Below, piece by piece: positions 1 to 6,762 of a stretch of 8,052 nucleotides of DNA. The notes beneath the pieces were generated by a model. That model made no database searches and was not told the DNA's origin. It saw only the letters and a program-made list of their open reading frames with translations. Position 1 is the stretch's first letter. Every line of letters starts with the position of its first letter. This DNA is from Oscillospiraceae bacterium. Lineage in GTDB: Bacteria; Bacillota; Clostridia; Oscillospirales; Oscillospiraceae. Position numbers and translations under genes: made by a program. Location of the stretch: contig JAJBVW010000125.1 of the NCBI GenBank assembly GCA_020866945.1, forward strand, positions 13,451-21,502, read 5' to 3'.

Positions 1-100
1 CAAACCGATTGCCAATGTTTTGTCAAGTTTAGCCATCCATTTAAACAAAATTTTTATTTGCCTAAATGAAACGTCATTTAATACCTCAACCTGGACTTTT

Positions 101-130
101 TATACAAGTCTGAAAATTTCCAATTATAAT
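101..130 (+). promoter_or_regulatory. Candidate sigma-A promoter, upstream of helicase gene
   Basis: A perfect TATAAT lies at 125-130, with TATACA at 101-106 (four of six matches to TTGACA) after an 18-base spacer. It sits in very AT-rich DNA about 95 bases before the helicase start. It competes with a second candidate just downstream, and sequence alone does not decide which is used. Confidence 0.35.
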
Positions 131-132
131 GA

Positions 133-162
133 TTGATGAACCAGCCTAAATTGTGTTACACT
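133..162 (+). promoter_or_regulatory. Alternative promoter with overlapping inverted repeat
   Basis: TTGATG at 133-138 and TACACT at 157-162 are separated by 18 bases, and a TG dinucleotide at 154-155 gives an extended -10 element. The -10 overlaps a small perfect inverted repeat, TTACA-CTA-TGTAA (156-168), which is in the right place to be an operator. The operator role is inference. Confidence 0.3.
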
Positions 163-176
163 ATGTAATTAGTGCA

Positions 177-195
177 GTGCGGCGTACCGCCGCAC
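177..195 (+). other. GC-rich hairpin in helicase 5' leader
   Basis: GTGCGGCG (177-184) pairs perfectly with CGCCGCAC (188-195) around a three-base TAC loop. It ends 15 bases before the AAGGAG ribosome binding site. No T-run follows, so it is not a standard rho-independent terminator. It may be a leader structure affecting mRNA stability or translation, or a dyad-symmetric protein site. Confidence 0.4.
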
Positions 196-225
196 CAATG
201 ATTTTATGGAAAGGAGCCACTGTGC

Positions 226-2475
226 ATGAGTCAGCAAAGCAAATATTGGACCGCGCGGACACTAAAGTCCCGGGGCTGGACGGAGGCCCTTCAAAAAGAG
301 TTTCTTCCCCGGCCCCAATACAGACACAGCGCCAGGGGCGGTTCTATCCGCTTTTGGAAAAAAAGCGACGTACTGGCCGCCGAGCAGTCTCCCCGGTTCC
401 AGGCTCTTGCAGCAGAGATTGCAAATTCCAGCGAAACGCATTCTCCCGCTCCACAGGAAGAAAACGGGGCCGGACAGCTCGCCCTGCATATGGCGGGAGA
501 TTTCCTGGACACAATATGGACAGACGCCCCAAAGCAGGAAGGCCCTGCCGCCCTGCTGGGAGAGAAATATCACCGGGCTATTTTGCAGCTTCTGCCCGGC
601 ACTGAATGGGCCGTTCGGTTGGGGCCAGGAAAGTCCATGGGCCGGATAGATAATTTTCTGTCCCTTGCCGCCCAAAAGCCATGCGATTTTTACGCCCGGC
701 TCATCAAAAATTTTGTCACAGCAATGCCCTGGCTGGGGGAAAATCTGGATTCGTCCCACGCGGAAAAGCTGAAACGCCTGTATGCCCCTATCCTGCTGTC
801 CGTGGCTGAGCGGGAGCTGACAGCCTTTGCCGACGCCCAGCCGGAGGCGAAGGCAGACGAGCTTCTGCGCATGAATAATTTCCCCTGCCAGGAGCTTCTG
901 AACCGAGGGCTGGGCTATATCTATTCCGTCTACTATGTGCCCCAGGCTATCCGCACCAGTCTGGACACCCTGGCCGCTTTGAATCCCAAGGACGAATACC
1001 CGGAGGCCCGCGCCATGAAGCGGCATTTTGTTCTGCACATCGGCGGCACCAACACCGGTAAGACCTATGCCGGCTTTCAGCAGCTCATCCGGGCGGAAAC
1101 AGGGATATATCTTGCCCCGCTGCGGCTGCTGGCATTAGAGGCCTAGGAGCGTCTTCTGGCCGATGGGGTAGCCTGCTCCCTGACCACGGGTGAGGAGGAG
1201 GATCGCCGCCCCGGAGACACCCATGTAGCCGCCACAGCGGAAAAGCTGGAGCTTGACACCGTTTATGACGTGGCCGTTATCGACGAGTGCCAGATGATTG
1301 CCGACCGGGAGCGCGGCTATGCCTGGACGCGGGCCATATTGGGCGTTTGCGCCCCGGAAATACACCTGTGCGCCGCGCCGGAGGCAAAAAATATCCTCCT
1401 GCGCATCATCCAGTCCTGCGGGGACAGCTATGAAGTGGTGGAGCATCAGCGCCGGACGCCTCTTCTCTGTATGACCCGCACGATGGACTATACAACTGTC
1501 CAGCCAGGAGATGCGCTGATAACCTTCTCCAAGGTGGGCGTTCTTTCCGTGGCGGAGGATTTGCGCCGCCGGGGCAAGGAGCCGGCCATCATATATGGGG
1601 CGCTGCCCTATGCGACCCGCCGCAAGCAGGTAGAAGGCTTCCTCTCCGGCCAGATGGAATATGTTGTCTCCACGGATGCCATCGGCATGGGTCTGAATCT
1701 CCCCATCCGGCGCATCATCTTCATGGAAACGGAAAAGTTCGACGGCCATGAGCGCCGTGAATTAAAACCGGAGGAGATACAGCAGATTGCCGGACGGGCC
1801 GGACGTTACGGAATGTATGAAAAGGGTTATGTCGGCGCGGTGGAAAACCTGGCTTTGATACGCTCCGCGTTGGAAACTGTGGTACCGCCCATCCAGACGG
1901 CAGTGGTAGGCTTTTCAGATTTAGTGACAGCCGTTGATTTTGACCTTCTGGAGGTTTTGGAGGTCTGGAATCGTATGCCCACGGTGCAGCCCTATGTCAA
2001 GCTGGACATCACCAGGTATATCACCGTTATCTCCCGCATCCGGGAGGCAGGCTTTCAGCTCACCAAGCAGCAGGAGCTGCGAGCCGCCAACATTCCCTTT
2101 GATGAGACAGACGATACCCTCAACCAGTTGTTCTTCCGCTTTCTCCGCACATGGAGCAAAGAGGAGCCGCTCCAGCCTCCCGCGCTGCCGGAAAAGCAGA
2201 CCGCCTATACTCTGCAGGAACTGGAGCGTTACTGCCGGGAGCTGGATTTGCACTTCTCCCTCTCCCAGGCATTCGACTGCGATGTTGACCGGGACTGGCT
2301 CCATGCCGAGCGGGAGCAGGTGGCGGACGAGATAAACCAAATTCTCCTGTATAACCTAAAAAACAACATTCTCTTCTGCGCCAAATGCGGGGCCGCCCTT
2401 CCCCTGCATCACAGAGGACGTCTGTGCAGCTCCTGCTATGGCCACAAGCACACATATGACCGACACCGCCGGTAA
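226..2475 (+). pseudogene. Suv3-like superfamily 2 RNA helicase interrupted by an in-frame TAG
   Basis: This frame encodes a 749-position protein (counting the TAG as one) resembling the Suv3 family of ATP-dependent RNA helicases, which unwind RNA, often with a ribonuclease partner. Start: ATG 226 with AAGGAG at 211-216, spacing 9. Residues 1-60 form a small basic N-terminal domain (YWTARTLKSRGW...). Core motifs in order: Walker A GGTNTGKT 273-280 (Lys279), motif Ia LRLLALEA near 300-306, motif II DECQ 353-356, the HLCAAPEA segment 380-387, motif V STDAIGMGLNLP 482-493 and motif VI QQIAGRAGR 519-527. A C-terminal zinc ribbon has Cys718, 721, 734 and 737. The codon at 1144-1146, residue 307, is TAG. 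Frame, motifs and codon use continue unchanged on both sides. Translation stopping there would separate Walker A from motif II and leave neither piece functional. It is therefore a recent nonsense mutation, a sequencing or assembly error, or a suppressed codon. Family call confident; status open. Confidence 0.8.
1144..1146 (+). other. In-frame amber codon inside helicase motif Ia region
   Basis: TAG follows GCC (Ala306) and precedes GAG CGT CTT CTG in the same frame as both halves of the helicase. In human Suv3, as I recall it, the equivalent segment reads LALEVYQK, so this position would align with Tyr. TAT or TAC to TAG is a single-base change, and CAG (Gln) to TAG is another. All six genes with a visible end in this window stop with TAA (four) or TGA (two), none with TAG. 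This is compatible with rare TAG use but too few genes to argue from. Confidence 0.9.
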
Positions 2476-2494
2476 CGGTTTCTCAATTTTGCTG

Positions 2495-2523
2495 TAGACT
2501 TTTTATGAAAAGCATATTATAAT
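2495..2523 (+). promoter_or_regulatory. Sigma-A promoter for the membrane/kinase fusion gene
   Basis: TAGACT (2495-2500, four of six matches to TTGACA), an optimal 17-base spacer and a perfect TATAAT (2518-2523). Transcription would start near 2530, giving a leader of about 50 bases. No terminator hairpin is visible between the helicase stop and this promoter, so read-through from the helicase gene is possible. Confidence 0.6.
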
Positions 2524-2581
2524 AGATGTTGTAAATGAGTTGATTAATTTTTTATATAACTAAGTGAGGCGTGTTACAGCA

Positions 2582-3964
2582 ATGAGTAAACTAAAGGAAC
2601 CTGGCTTTATCCTGCGGTGGATAAAGCGTTTTGTGGTATACTGCCTAGGCCTGTTCATTATGGCCGTCGGCGTGGTTTTTTCCGTCAAATCTTCCCTGGG
2701 CGTAAGCCCGGTGACGTGTCTGGCAAACGTGCTGTATCAGATATGCTCGGCAGAAAACTTGACCGCCTTGAATCTGGGTACCTGCACCACCATCGCCTAC
2801 TGCCTTTACATTCTCGTAGAGGTCATCATCCTGCGGCGGGATTTCAAGCCTGATATGCTGCTGCAAATCGTAGCCAGCTTTTTCTTCGGGCTGCTTGTGA
2901 ATCTGGCCACAGCTATTTTTGCTTTCCTCCCTGCTCCGGAAACCTATCCCATGCGGCTGCTGTTTCTGCTTTGCAGCGTACCAATGGTGGCGCTTGGCGT
3001 TATGCTGTATCTCGCGCCGCAAATACTTCCTACACCGGGAGAAGGCATGAGCCTTGCCATCTCCAAAAAGACGGGGCTGACTGTATCCAGCAGCAAAATT
3101 ATCTTCGACTGCTCCATGGTGTGCATTTCCGCCGCCACCAGCCTGATTTATTTCCACAAGCTCGTAGGCGTCCGGGAAGGCACCATCATCTGCGCGCTGA
3201 CAGTGGGATTGGTGATGAAGCTGTTCCTGCGCGTATGCGAAAAGCCCCTTATGCACTTTGTGGAACGGGATACCAAGATGGAGCAGGCCATTGGCCCGGC
3301 CCCGGAAGTCATGGCCGGCCAGCGCTGCATCGTCACAATCGGCTGGGAGTTCGGCTCCGGCGGGTATGAGCTGGCACAGAAGCTGGCGGAGCGCCTGGGA
3401 GCCAAGTTCTTTGGCAACGACGAGCTTATCCCTGTGGAGGCACAGGAAAGCGGCTTGCCGGAATCGTTCATACATAAGCACGAGCATAACATGGCTCACA
3501 GTGTCGTCTATGACTTTGTGACGTCCAGCTATGCCGCCCATATGGAACTGTCCTCCCTGGAAAAGCTGTTTGCCACGCAGGTGCGGATACTCCGGCGCAT
3601 CGCCGCCACGGAGACCTCCGCCGTCCTGGTTGGCCGCTGCGCGGATTATATCCTTTGCGAAGACCCCAACTGTTTCCGGGTGTTCATCCATGCCCCGACC
3701 CCCTACCGCGTTGATCGGGTGGCGGAGACCATGGATATTCCCCGCCAGCAGGCGGCAGCAGATCTCTCCGCTACGGATACCAACCGCGCCCGCCACTATC
3801 AGCAATTCACGGGGCGTCCCTGGGGCAATACCAAATATTATAATCTGGCCGTGGACACCAGCGTCATGGGTCAGGAGCACAGTCTGGATTTGATATGCGA
3901 CGCCATCAAGCTTTGGGAAGAAAACCGCGCGGAGGCGGCATCCGAATCAGCCACGGCCGATTGA
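2582..3964 (+). CDS. YczE-type membrane protein fused to cytidylate-kinase-like domain
   Basis: A 460-residue two-domain protein. Residues 15-216 contain about six hydrophobic segments (roughly 15-35, 64-84, 93-115, 124-144, 173-191, 199-216) with the SSLGVSPV and PTPGEG signatures of the YczE/DUF6198 membrane family, whose transport role is not established. A charged linker leads to a cytosolic cytidylate-kinase-like domain (residues 249-445): a P-loop-like EFGSGG at 256-261, then GRCADYIL, VFIHAP and a closing GRPWGNTKYYNL block, as in the Pfam cytidylate kinase-like family. The usual ISREFGSGG signature reads IGWEFGSGG here, replacing the Arg by Trp255. Start: ATG 2582 is preferred, with a GAGG at 2566-2569 that is rather distant (12 bases); an in-frame GTG at 2564 would add six residues but has no site in front. 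It has its own promoter and ends just before a two-way terminator. The fusion occurs in other Clostridia to my knowledge. Whether the domain phosphorylates CMP or senses nucleotides is unknown. Confidence 0.88.
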   Translation: MSKLKEPGFILRWIKRFVVYCLGLFIMAVGVVFSVKSSLGVSPVTCLANVLYQICSAENLTALNLGTCTTIAYCLYILVEVIILRRDFKPDMLLQIVASFFFGLLVNLATAIFAFLPAPETYPMRLLFLLCSVPMVALGVMLYLAPQILPTPGEGMSLAISKKTGLTVSSSKIIFDCSMVCISAATSLIYFHKLVGVREGTIICALTVGLVMKLFLRVCEKPLMHFVERDTKMEQAIGPAPEVMAGQRCIVTIGWEFGSGGYELAQKLAERLGAKFFGNDELIPVEAQESGLPESFIHKHEHNMAHSVVYDFVTSSYAAHMELSSLEKLFATQVRILRRIAATETSAVLVGRCADYILCEDPNCFRVFIHAPTPYRVDRVAETMDIPRQQAAADLSATDTNRARHYQQFTGRPWGNTKYYNLAVDTSVMGQEHSLDLICDAIKLWEENRAEAASESATAD

Positions 3965-3990
3965 TTTTACTGTATTCTTCCTTTGAACGC

Positions 3991-4054
3991 AAAAATGCTC
4001 CCTCTATGATTGACAGTGTTTTTACTGTCGCTCATAGAGGGAGCTATTATTTTA
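3991..4054. terminator. Bidirectional rho-independent terminator between convergent genes
   Basis: A perfect 13-base outer stem, 3997-4009 with 4032-4044, encloses an inner six-base stem (GACAGT 4012-4017 with ACTGTC 4024-4029) and a six-base loop. On the + strand it is followed by TATTATTTTA, serving the membrane/kinase gene. On the - strand it is followed by the complement of AAAAA at 3991-3995, a five-T run serving the M14 peptidase, which ends at 4066. Confidence 0.9.
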
Positions 4055-4065
4055 CTGGACTCGCA

Positions 4066-5550
4066 TTACTGCATATAAGCCGGGAGCTGATAGCCAGCGC
4101 CGCTGGGTTCGCTTTCAATCATGACCAGAATCGCATCGCGGATGCCTTCCACCATGACGTCCTGATCCTCAGCCGCTGTGTTGACCATCTGGTTTCTGCT
4201 GCTGGTATAGAACCAGAGTCCCTCATCCTCCGCCAGGGTCACGCCGTCGGCATTGTGGAGGTTCTCCACGTCCACGCCCATCTCGGCAAGCTCCTCCTGC
4301 GTATAGAACACCCAGGTGGCCTCCGGCAGCGTATCACCCCAGCTGTATTCGCCGGTGCCGCCGCAATATACCTCGATGGTATACGCATGGATGTTGAATT
4401 TGCCGTAAGCATAGTCGATAAGCTCCGCGGTCGTGGGATAATCGTCATAGGAGCTGGAGCTGTAGAAGTCGCGGCCCGTACCCTCGGACGCTGCCTCCGC
4501 CATCGCCGCCGCAGTCTCCGCCATGAAGGGGATCTCCGCGTCGTCCTCTTCCGTCTCGTCATAGGCACGATAGCACCAGGGATAGAGAACGGACTGCTCG
4601 CCGGTATGCAGAACGGTCAGCGCGTTGATTTCATGGGTCTGCAGGAACTGCTGAACCGCCTGAACCTCCGGCTCGGTAGCCGGGCCGGTGCCGTTAGTGG
4701 TAGTAATAGAACCAACCAGAGAAACATCGTCCAGGACATCGGTCTCGATGTCATAGCGTCCCCACTGATAGTCAAAGGTGCGGTTCAGGTCGATGCCGCT
4801 GTTGCGCGGGTCGTCGCCAAGAATGCCGTTGCCGTCCCAGTCAGAGCTTTCAGTGCCAAACTCCACCATGCCCTCCGGGAGATTGTAGGGGCTTTCCGGC
4901 TCCATATCGGCAGTGCCGCTGTAGAGCGTTGCGATAAAGCCGTCGCCGTCGATGTCGTTATAGGGGTCGCTGAACACAACGCCGTCGCCGTTCAGATCGC
5001 GGGGACGCAGGTTCTGACGGGTGTTGATAACAAAGGACTGCTCATAGCCGTCCGGGTTGATGCTGGGGATAACATAGATGATGTAATTATCCAGCATATT
5101 CTGCACGTATTCCGTATCGGAGTTCAGAAGCGTCCACCACGCAAAGTACATGGCGCAGGACGCAGCCTCCCGCTCGCCGCCGTGGATAGGCCCAATGACA
5201 GCAATGCCGGTTTTTTCATCCGCAGGAATTTCCTGGTTGGTGATTTCCAGGCACCACAGGTCACGCTCCTGCCAGGAGGTGCCGATGGAATACAGAGTGG
5301 AGATTTCAGGATATGTCTCCGCCATTGCTTCGACCTGTTCCTCCAGCTCCGCATAGGTGTACCGAACCGTCCAGTCGATTTCCAGTCCTTCCGGGATAAC
5401 CTCCGGCGTACCGGGAACCTCCAGAGCGGTCTCACTGCTGGCTGCACCGCTGGCCCCGTCGCGGGCGGCGCATGCTACTGTGCCGGCCCCCATCCGCGCA
5501 ATCGCCAGCACCGCGCAAAGGAGCTTGCACAAAGAACTTCTTTTTTTCAT
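4066..5550 (-). CDS. Exported M14-family zinc carboxypeptidase with calcium-loop-like insert
   Basis: A 494-residue metallopeptidase that should remove C-terminal residues from peptides outside the membrane. The N-terminus (MKKR, then a hydrophobic stretch to about residue 29) is a signal sequence. Cys27 follows TVA, a poor lipobox, so lipid anchoring is possible but not assured. The M14 active site is complete: zinc ligands His123 and Glu126 (HGGE), the NPDGYE motif 165-170, the substrate-binding DLNR 254-257, zinc ligand His315, and the catalytic Glu393 in TIEVY. Glu126 and Asn256 lie about 130 residues apart, versus about 72 between the equivalents in carboxypeptidase A. The extra segment holds three acidic loops, DLNGDG 185-190, DIDGDG 199-204 and DWDGNG 237-242, which look like calcium-binding loops. 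Start: ATG 5550, with AAGGG (complement of 5560-5564) nine bases upstream. It is divergent from a LysR regulator and has its own promoter and leader. The protein is very acidic, as expected for a secreted enzyme. The natural substrate (dietary peptide or peptidoglycan stem) is not determined. Confidence 0.92.
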   Translation of the reverse strand: MKKRSSLCKLLCAVLAIARMGAGTVACAARDGASGAASSETALEVPGTPEVIPEGLEIDWTVRYTYAELEEQVEAMAETYPEISTLYSIGTSWQERDLWCLEITNQEIPADEKTGIAVIGPIHGGEREAASCAMYFAWWTLLNSDTEYVQNMLDNYIIYVIPSINPDGYEQSFVINTRQNLRPRDLNGDGVVFSDPYNDIDGDGFIATLYSGTADMEPESPYNLPEGMVEFGTESSDWDGNGILGDDPRNSGIDLNRTFDYQWGRYDIETDVLDDVSLVGSITTTNGTGPATEPEVQAVQQFLQTHEINALTVLHTGEQSVLYPWCYRAYDETEEDDAEIPFMAETAAAMAEAASEGTGRDFYSSSSYDDYPTTAELIDYAYGKFNIHAYTIEVYCGGTGEYSWGDTLPEATWVFYTQEELAEMGVDVENLHNADGVTLAEDEGLWFYTSSRNQMVNTAAEDQDVMVEGIRDAILVMIESEPSGAGYQLPAYMQ

Positions 5551-5577
5551 ACTGCTTTTCCCTTCTCTTAAAAATGA

Positions 5578-5616
5578 TTAGAGGCTCACAGTGCTTCCGG
5601 GTAAATAAAACCCCAT
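5578..5616 (-). CDS. Probable 12-residue leader peptide upstream of M14 peptidase
   Basis: On the minus strand an ATG at 5616 opens MGFYLPGSTVSL and stops with TAA at 5580-5578. A perfect GGAGG (complement of 5622-5626) precedes it by five bases, a better ribosome binding site than that of the peptidase itself. It lies between the predicted transcription start (about 5649) and the peptidase start at 5550, leaving 27 bases between its stop and that ATG. GAGGC (minus strand, in the leader's own site) can pair with GCCTC at the end of the leader, so its site may be masked by its own coding sequence. A regulatory leader is inference; the ORF is short enough to occur by chance. Confidence 0.4.
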   Translation of the reverse strand: MGFYLPGSTVSL

Positions 5617-5655
5617 GAACGCCTCCGCGCCAATCTTATTCATTAGCGTGTTACC

Positions 5656-5684
5656 ATTATAAAGTGTTACATCAATAAAATCAA
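5656..5684 (-). promoter_or_regulatory. Sigma-A promoter for M14 peptidase
   Basis: Read on the minus strand: TTGATT (5684-5679), a 17-base spacer and a perfect TATAAT (5661-5656). The predicted transcript starts near 5649, with an untranslated leader of about 100 bases. Two direct copies of GTGTTAC (+ strand 5648-5654 and 5664-5670, start-to-start 16 bases) flank the -10 box and are possible operator half-sites. Confidence 0.65.
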
Positions 5685-5710
5685 GACATTTTACAAAAAA
5701 TGGCAGCCAA

Positions 5711-5724
5711 TTAATATTTCATAA
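5711..5724. promoter_or_regulatory. Possible LysR box between divergent promoters
   Basis: TTAATATTTCATAA contains a T-N11-A core (5712 to 5724) with short TTA/TAA dyad ends, as LysR-type regulators often bind. It lies between the two divergent promoters, 8 bases before the LysR -35 box. The symmetry is weak and such matches are frequent in AT-rich DNA. Confidence 0.2.
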
Positions 5725-5731
5725 GCCTTTC

Positions 5732-5759
5732 TTGACATTTCCGCATTTTTCCATAAAAT
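5732..5759 (+). promoter_or_regulatory. Sigma-A promoter for LysR gene
   Basis: A consensus TTGACA at 5732-5737, a 16-base spacer and TAAAAT at 5754-5759 (five of six matches to TATAAT). The transcript would start near 5766, only about 20 bases before the start codon, just enough to include the ribosome binding site. Confidence 0.7.
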
Positions 5760-5786
5760 ATAAAAGAGACCAGGAGGCGTATTCCC

Positions 5787-6683
5787 ATGGACATTAATCA
5801 GCTGAAATATTTTATTACCGTGGCCCAGACGCTGAACTTTTCCGAGGCCGCGCGGCGGTGCGGCATCACCCAGCCGTCTATCAGCCACAGCATTGTGGAG
5901 CTGGAAAAGCAGCTCGGCGCGCCGCTGTTTCTTCGGTCGAGAAAAGCCGTCTCTATGACGGACGCGGGCCGGGAGCTTCTGCCAAAGGCAATAGAGATTG
6001 TGGACATCGCGGAAAAGACCGCTCTGCGCATCCGTCAGATGGAGCAGGGGGAGTCTGGCAGCCTATCCATATCTGCCCTGACCACCTGCAGCGCTGTGCT
6101 CTCCCAGTGTCTGACCGTTTTTTCCTCCCGCTATCCAAATATTTTGACGGACATATCCTTCACATCTGGCCGGGGCCAGATGGCAGCCATGAGCGAGGCA
6201 AAATATGACCTTCACTTTGCCGTCCGGGAGATGGTTCCAACCGGGGACAGCTTCGATACGCTCCAGTCTCACACCGACCGTCTGTGCGTGGCCATCCCCG
6301 CAGGGCATCCGCTCGCAAGTATGCCGCTGGATTTCTCCAAGCTTCAGAATGAGCGGTTCATCTCCGTTTCCGAAACGGACAGCCCCGGCCTGCATCGGCA
6401 AATCATGGAGGTCTGCACCGCCAGGGGCTACAAGCCCAATGTCGTGTGTACCTACGACAGGGCGGAAGCCGTGGTTCTGTCCGTGGGCGCCGGCATGGGA
6501 GTCTCTATCATCCCGGAGGGAATCAGCCGGGTGTTTTATGCAGAGAACGTCCGTTTCATCCCCATTCCCGGCGGCGACGCGGTAAGAACTTATGTGGTCG
6601 CCTGGCGCAAAGCCATGCCGAACCCCGCCGCCAGGCTGTTTCTAGACATAGTCCGCGAGCAGTTTAAGAGCGAGCAAGCCTGA
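5787..6683 (+). CDS. LysR-family transcriptional regulator
   Basis: A 298-residue regulator of standard LysR length. Residues 1-60 form the winged helix-turn-helix: MDINQLKYF at the start, the recognition region around residues 18-37 with TQPSISHSI, then LEKQLGAPLF and the TDAGRELL turn leading into the linker helix. Residues from about 91 to the end match a periplasmic-binding-protein-like effector domain (GSLSISAL, VAIPAGHPLA, VGAGMGVSIIPEG). Start: ATG 5787 with a perfect AGGAGG at 5772-5777, spacing 9. The gene diverges from the M14 peptidase and converges on the molybdoenzyme operon, with a terminator between them. LysR proteins typically act on a divergent neighbour and on their own promoter, which makes the peptidase the first target to consider. 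Control of the molybdoenzyme operon in response to its substrate is an alternative. The effector is unknown. Confidence 0.93.
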   Translation: MDINQLKYFITVAQTLNFSEAARRCGITQPSISHSIVELEKQLGAPLFLRSRKAVSMTDAGRELLPKAIEIVDIAEKTALRIRQMEQGESGSLSISALTTCSAVLSQCLTVFSSRYPNILTDISFTSGRGQMAAMSEAKYDLHFAVREMVPTGDSFDTLQSHTDRLCVAIPAGHPLASMPLDFSKLQNERFISVSETDSPGLHRQIMEVCTARGYKPNVVCTYDRAEAVVLSVGAGMGVSIIPEGISRVFYAENVRFIPIPGGDAVRTYVVAWRKAMPNPAARLFLDIVREQFKSEQA

Positions 6684-6704
6684 CCCCGGATTATCCCAAA
6701 TCTA

Positions 6705-6753
6705 AAATGACCATCCCCGGCGAGCACCTCGCTCCGCCGGGGATGGTCGTTTA
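6705..6753. terminator. Bidirectional rho-independent terminator between lysR and Fe-S subunit
   Basis: A perfect 14-base GC-rich stem, 6709-6722 with 6735-6748, has a 12-base loop. A/T pairs continue outward through 6704-6707 and 6750-6753 across one G-T pair. On the + strand GTTTATG follows; on the - strand a CATTTTAG stretch follows. It ends both convergent transcripts. Confidence 0.88.
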
Positions 6754-6762
6754 TGCTATAAA

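Noticed and set aside
94..103. Ten-base GACTTTTTAT shared with 2497-2506 in the next promoter region
   Set aside because: The distance to TATAAT differs (31 versus 21 bases) and AT-rich ten-mers recur easily. Nothing supports a functional element.
262..1038. A 258-codon open frame on the - strand under the helicase
   Set aside because: It is a shadow of the helicase frame, with no ribosome site or recognisable domain.
1270..2475. Separate downstream gene restarting at GTG 1270
   Set aside because: It begins in mid-strand just before motif II, lacks Walker A and has no convincing ribosome site. It is the continuation of the same helicase.
2564..2581. GTG 2564 as start of the membrane/kinase fusion
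   Set aside because: No ribosome site precedes it, and the GAGG at 2566-2569 would fall inside the gene. ATG 2582 is more natural, though not proven.
2645..3880. A 411-codon open frame on the - strand
   Set aside because: It is antisense to the membrane/kinase fusion, has low-complexity His/Gly-rich composition and shows no family motifs.
3895..5571. A 558-codon open frame on the + strand opposite the M14 peptidase
   Set aside because: It runs through the strong terminator at 3991-4054, has no recognisable domain and lies antisense to a gene with a complete M14 active site. Long antisense frames are common in GC-rich coding DNA.
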